Below are positions 62,388-64,000 of a DNA stretch of 64,000 nt, piece by piece. The DNA is taken from contig NC_013061.1 in assembly GCF_000023825.1 (NCBI RefSeq), forward strand, positions 2,728,001 to 2,792,000. The letters run 5' to 3'. Made by a program: the position numbers and the translations under genes. This DNA comes from Pedobacter heparinus DSM 2366. Lineage in GTDB: Bacteria; Bacteroidota; Bacteroidia; Sphingobacteriales; Sphingobacteriaceae. Numbering within the stretch: the first letter of the stretch is position 1; every line of letters starts with the position of its first letter. A model generated the notes under the pieces. It had not been told where the DNA came from and made no database searches. It saw only the letters and a program-made list of their open reading frames with translations.

Positions 62388-64000
62388 CTACTTAAAATTC
62401 CTTCCCTTATAGAAAACATCGGTTTGCGCTTCGGTTGCAGTGACGGTTAAATTGCCCAGTAACTTGTTAAAATTGAAGCAGCGTTTGAGTACCACATGAA
62501 TAACCTCACCCTCTTTTTGAAGCTGGCCTTCCACCATAATCAGTTTAGACTGCAATATCTCTTTCCGGTAATGATCAAAAAGCTTTTGAAATACAACCAG
62601 GTTTACCGTTCCGCTCTCATCTTCTATAGTGATAAAACAAATACCGCTTGCGGTGCCCGGTCTTTGCCGAACCAGGATCAATCCAGCTACTTTTACAAAG
62701 TCACCATCCTTAGCTTCGGTAATTTCCTGGGCAGATAATACCCGCAATAGCTTCAGCTTTTCCCTTACAAAACTAACTGGATGTGCTTTAAGGGACAAGG
62801 AAGTCGCTGCGTAATCCTGCACAACATGTTCGCCGGCAGTCATAAACGGAAGGGCTACCTGCGTTTCGGTAACACTTTCAGAGGGCTGCCCCTCAAATAA
62901 GGCCACCGGCCTGTCACCCAAGGCAGACACTTCCCACAAGGCCTGCCTGCGGTCAAGACCTATCGAGCGGAAGGCATCCGCATCAGCCAGCTTTTCCAGG
63001 GCAGCCTGCGGTACACCTGCATCGCGCAGTGCATTGACCGAGAAATACCCCCCCGATCTTCCGGCAATCAATGCCTGTAAATCCTCTTCCCTTAATCCAG
63101 AAACCTGCCGGAACCCCAAACGCACAACCCAGTATTTACCTGCTTTTTCTTCCAGTAAATTATCCCAGCCAGAAAGATTAATATCTACAGGTTTTACCTC
63201 AACTCCATGCTTTTGTGCATCAATAACGAGCTGTGCAGGCTGGTAAAACCCCATTGGCAAACTATTCAGCAGTGCCGTTGCAAATACATCAGGATAATAA
63301 CATTTGAGCCAGGAAGAAACATAGACCAGCAAGGCGAAAGAAGCAGCATGGCTTTCAGGGAAACCATAGCCCTCAAACCCTTGCAACTGCTTAAAAATCC
63401 GCCTCGAAAATCCCTCTTCGTAGCCTCTGGCTACCATACCGTCTACCAGTTTTTTTTCATACAGATGCAATTTGCCGTTTGCTTTAAAGCTAGCCATGCT
63501 CCGGCGCAGCTCATCTGCTTCTGCCGGAGTAAAGCCCCCGGCCATGATGGCAATCTCCATCGCCTGCTCCTGAAACAAAGGCACACCGAGTGTCCTGTCC
63601 AATATTTCTTCCAATTCCTTTGATGGATATTCCACCGGCTCCTCGCCGTTGCGACGGCGCAGGTAAGGATGAACCATATCACCCTGTATGGGCCCTGGCC
63701 TGACAATGGCAACCTCGATAACCAGATCATAAAAACATTTGGGTTTCAGGCGCGGCAGCATGGACATTTGTGCCCTGCTTTCGATCTGGAAAACACCGAT
63801 GGTATCTGCATGGCTGATCATTTCATAAACGGCGGGGTCATCCTGTGGCACATTGGCTAAAGTCAGGTCAAGCCCATAATGCGCCTTAACCAGATCAAAC
63901 GCTTTACGGATGCAGGTCAGCATACCCAATGCCAGTACATCCACTTTCAAAAAACCGAGCGCATCTATATCATCCTTGTTCCATTCAATGCATGTACGGT
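62388..64000 (-). CDS. dnaE2: Error-prone DNA polymerase III alpha subunit DnaE2 (partial, N-terminus outside window)
   Basis: The frame is open through the right edge (537 codons in view). The reading before the GTG at 63950 ([18 protein letters not shown], then VDVLALGM) continues the conserved DnaE sequence, so the start lies outside. The polymerase core has [18 protein letters not shown] and [15 protein letters not shown] helix-hairpin-helix region and an OB-fold ([20 protein letters not shown]) follow. The [15 protein letters not shown] stretch is typical of DnaE2/ImuC, the SOS translesion polymerase, rather than DnaE1. Its usual partners imuA and imuB would lie beyond the right edge. 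Confidence 0.93.
   Translation of the reverse strand, partial: RTCIEWNKDDIDALGFLKVDVLALGMLTCIRKAFDLVKAHYGLDLTLANVPQDDPAVYEMISHADTIGVFQIESRAQMSMLPRLKPKCFYDLVIEVAIVRPGPIQGDMVHPYLRRRNGEEPVEYPSKELEEILDRTLGVPLFQEQAMEIAIMAGGFTPAEADELRRSMASFKANGKLHLYEKKLVDGMVARGYEEGFSRRIFKQLQGFEGYGFPESHAASFALLVYVSSWLKCYYPDVFATALLNSLPMGFYQPAQLVIDAQKHGVEVKPVDINLSGWDNLLEEKAGKYWVVRLGFRQVSGLREEDLQALIAGRSGGYFSVNALRDAGVPQAALEKLADADAFRSIGLDRRQALWEVSALGDRPVALFEGQPSESVTETQVALPFMTAGEHVVQDYAATSLSLKAHPVSFVREKLKLLRVLSAQEITEAKDGDFVKVAGLILVRQRPGTASGICFITIEDESGTVNLVVFQKLFDHYRKEILQSKLIMVEGQLQKEGEVIHVVLKRCFNFNKLLGNLTVTATEAQTDVFYKGRNFK

Noticed and set aside
62343..62390. 9-bp inverted repeat TAGCAGATA/TATCTGCTA as a terminator
   Set aside because: Both arms contain the TAG stop codons of the two convergent genes, the loop is 30 bases and no T-run follows.
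63207..63623. 138-codon open frame on the plus strand
   Set aside because: Antisense to dnaE2.

Overview
The window reads as chromosomal DNA of a Bacteroidota bacterium of the Sphingobacteriaceae type, most like Pedobacter. The signs are two SusC/SusD outer-membrane uptake pairs, an ECF sigma/FecR pair, DUF6266 and DUF6496 genes, A+T-rich spacers, and promoters of the Bacteroidota form TTTG-N19/20-TAnnTTTG (clear ahead of tRNA-Glu and of an ArsR-type operon). No insertion sequence, prophage or CRISPR array was seen. Both window ends cut a gene: an AsmA-like protein on the left and the error-prone polymerase DnaE2 on the right.

Layout. 1-6.7 kb: AsmA-like protein, malate:quinone oxidoreductase, a small M23 peptidase, and an 803-residue protein carrying two different serine beta-lactamase-type domains. 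6.8-13.9 kb: a SusD/SusC pair divergent from a secreted S9 peptidase, which suggests peptide uptake. 13.9-16.5 kb: an operon of two short-chain dehydrogenases and an AraC-type regulator, preceded by two 11-bp direct repeats 21 bp apart. 17.0-24.9 kb: a sigma-regulated uptake locus (sigma, FecR, stand-alone STN protein, TlpA-like thioredoxin, SusC, SusD) in which the signalling domain is separated from the transporter. 25.0-37.4 kb: mostly housekeeping (tRNA-Glu, dnaA, a pseudouridine synthase, an EnvC-like protein, cysE-cysM, pepD, dgt, PAP2 phosphatase), interrupted at 27.5-29.2 kb by an unusual 11-bp-periodic palindromic array and two tandem DUF6266 genes. 37.5-46 kb: accessory genes, including a kinase-like protein of unknown role, an HTH protein, an L,D-transpeptidase, a macroglobulin/plug hybrid, a triple-NUMOD1 protein and a lone FecR protein with a CBS-like N-terminus. 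46-54 kb: a cation/proton antiporter, a MauG-like dihaem peroxidase overlapping a phosphoesterase, and transketolase. 54-62 kb: many small genes (VOC, SRPBCC, ArsR, RibD-like, DUF6194, DUF6496, SnoaL-like, WG-repeat), with decayed fragments. 62.4-64 kb: dnaE2.

The parts that looked least explained are the palindromic array at 27646-27725 beside the DUF6266 pair, the kinase-like gene at 37.5 kb, the lone CBS-like/FecR gene at 44.5 kb, and the split STN/SusC locus. Two regulatory layouts can be read directly: the AraC-type tandem repeats at 16.57 kb and an ArsR-type operator overlapping its own promoter at 58.02-58.07 kb. All functions are inferred from motifs and family knowledge. No database search was run.
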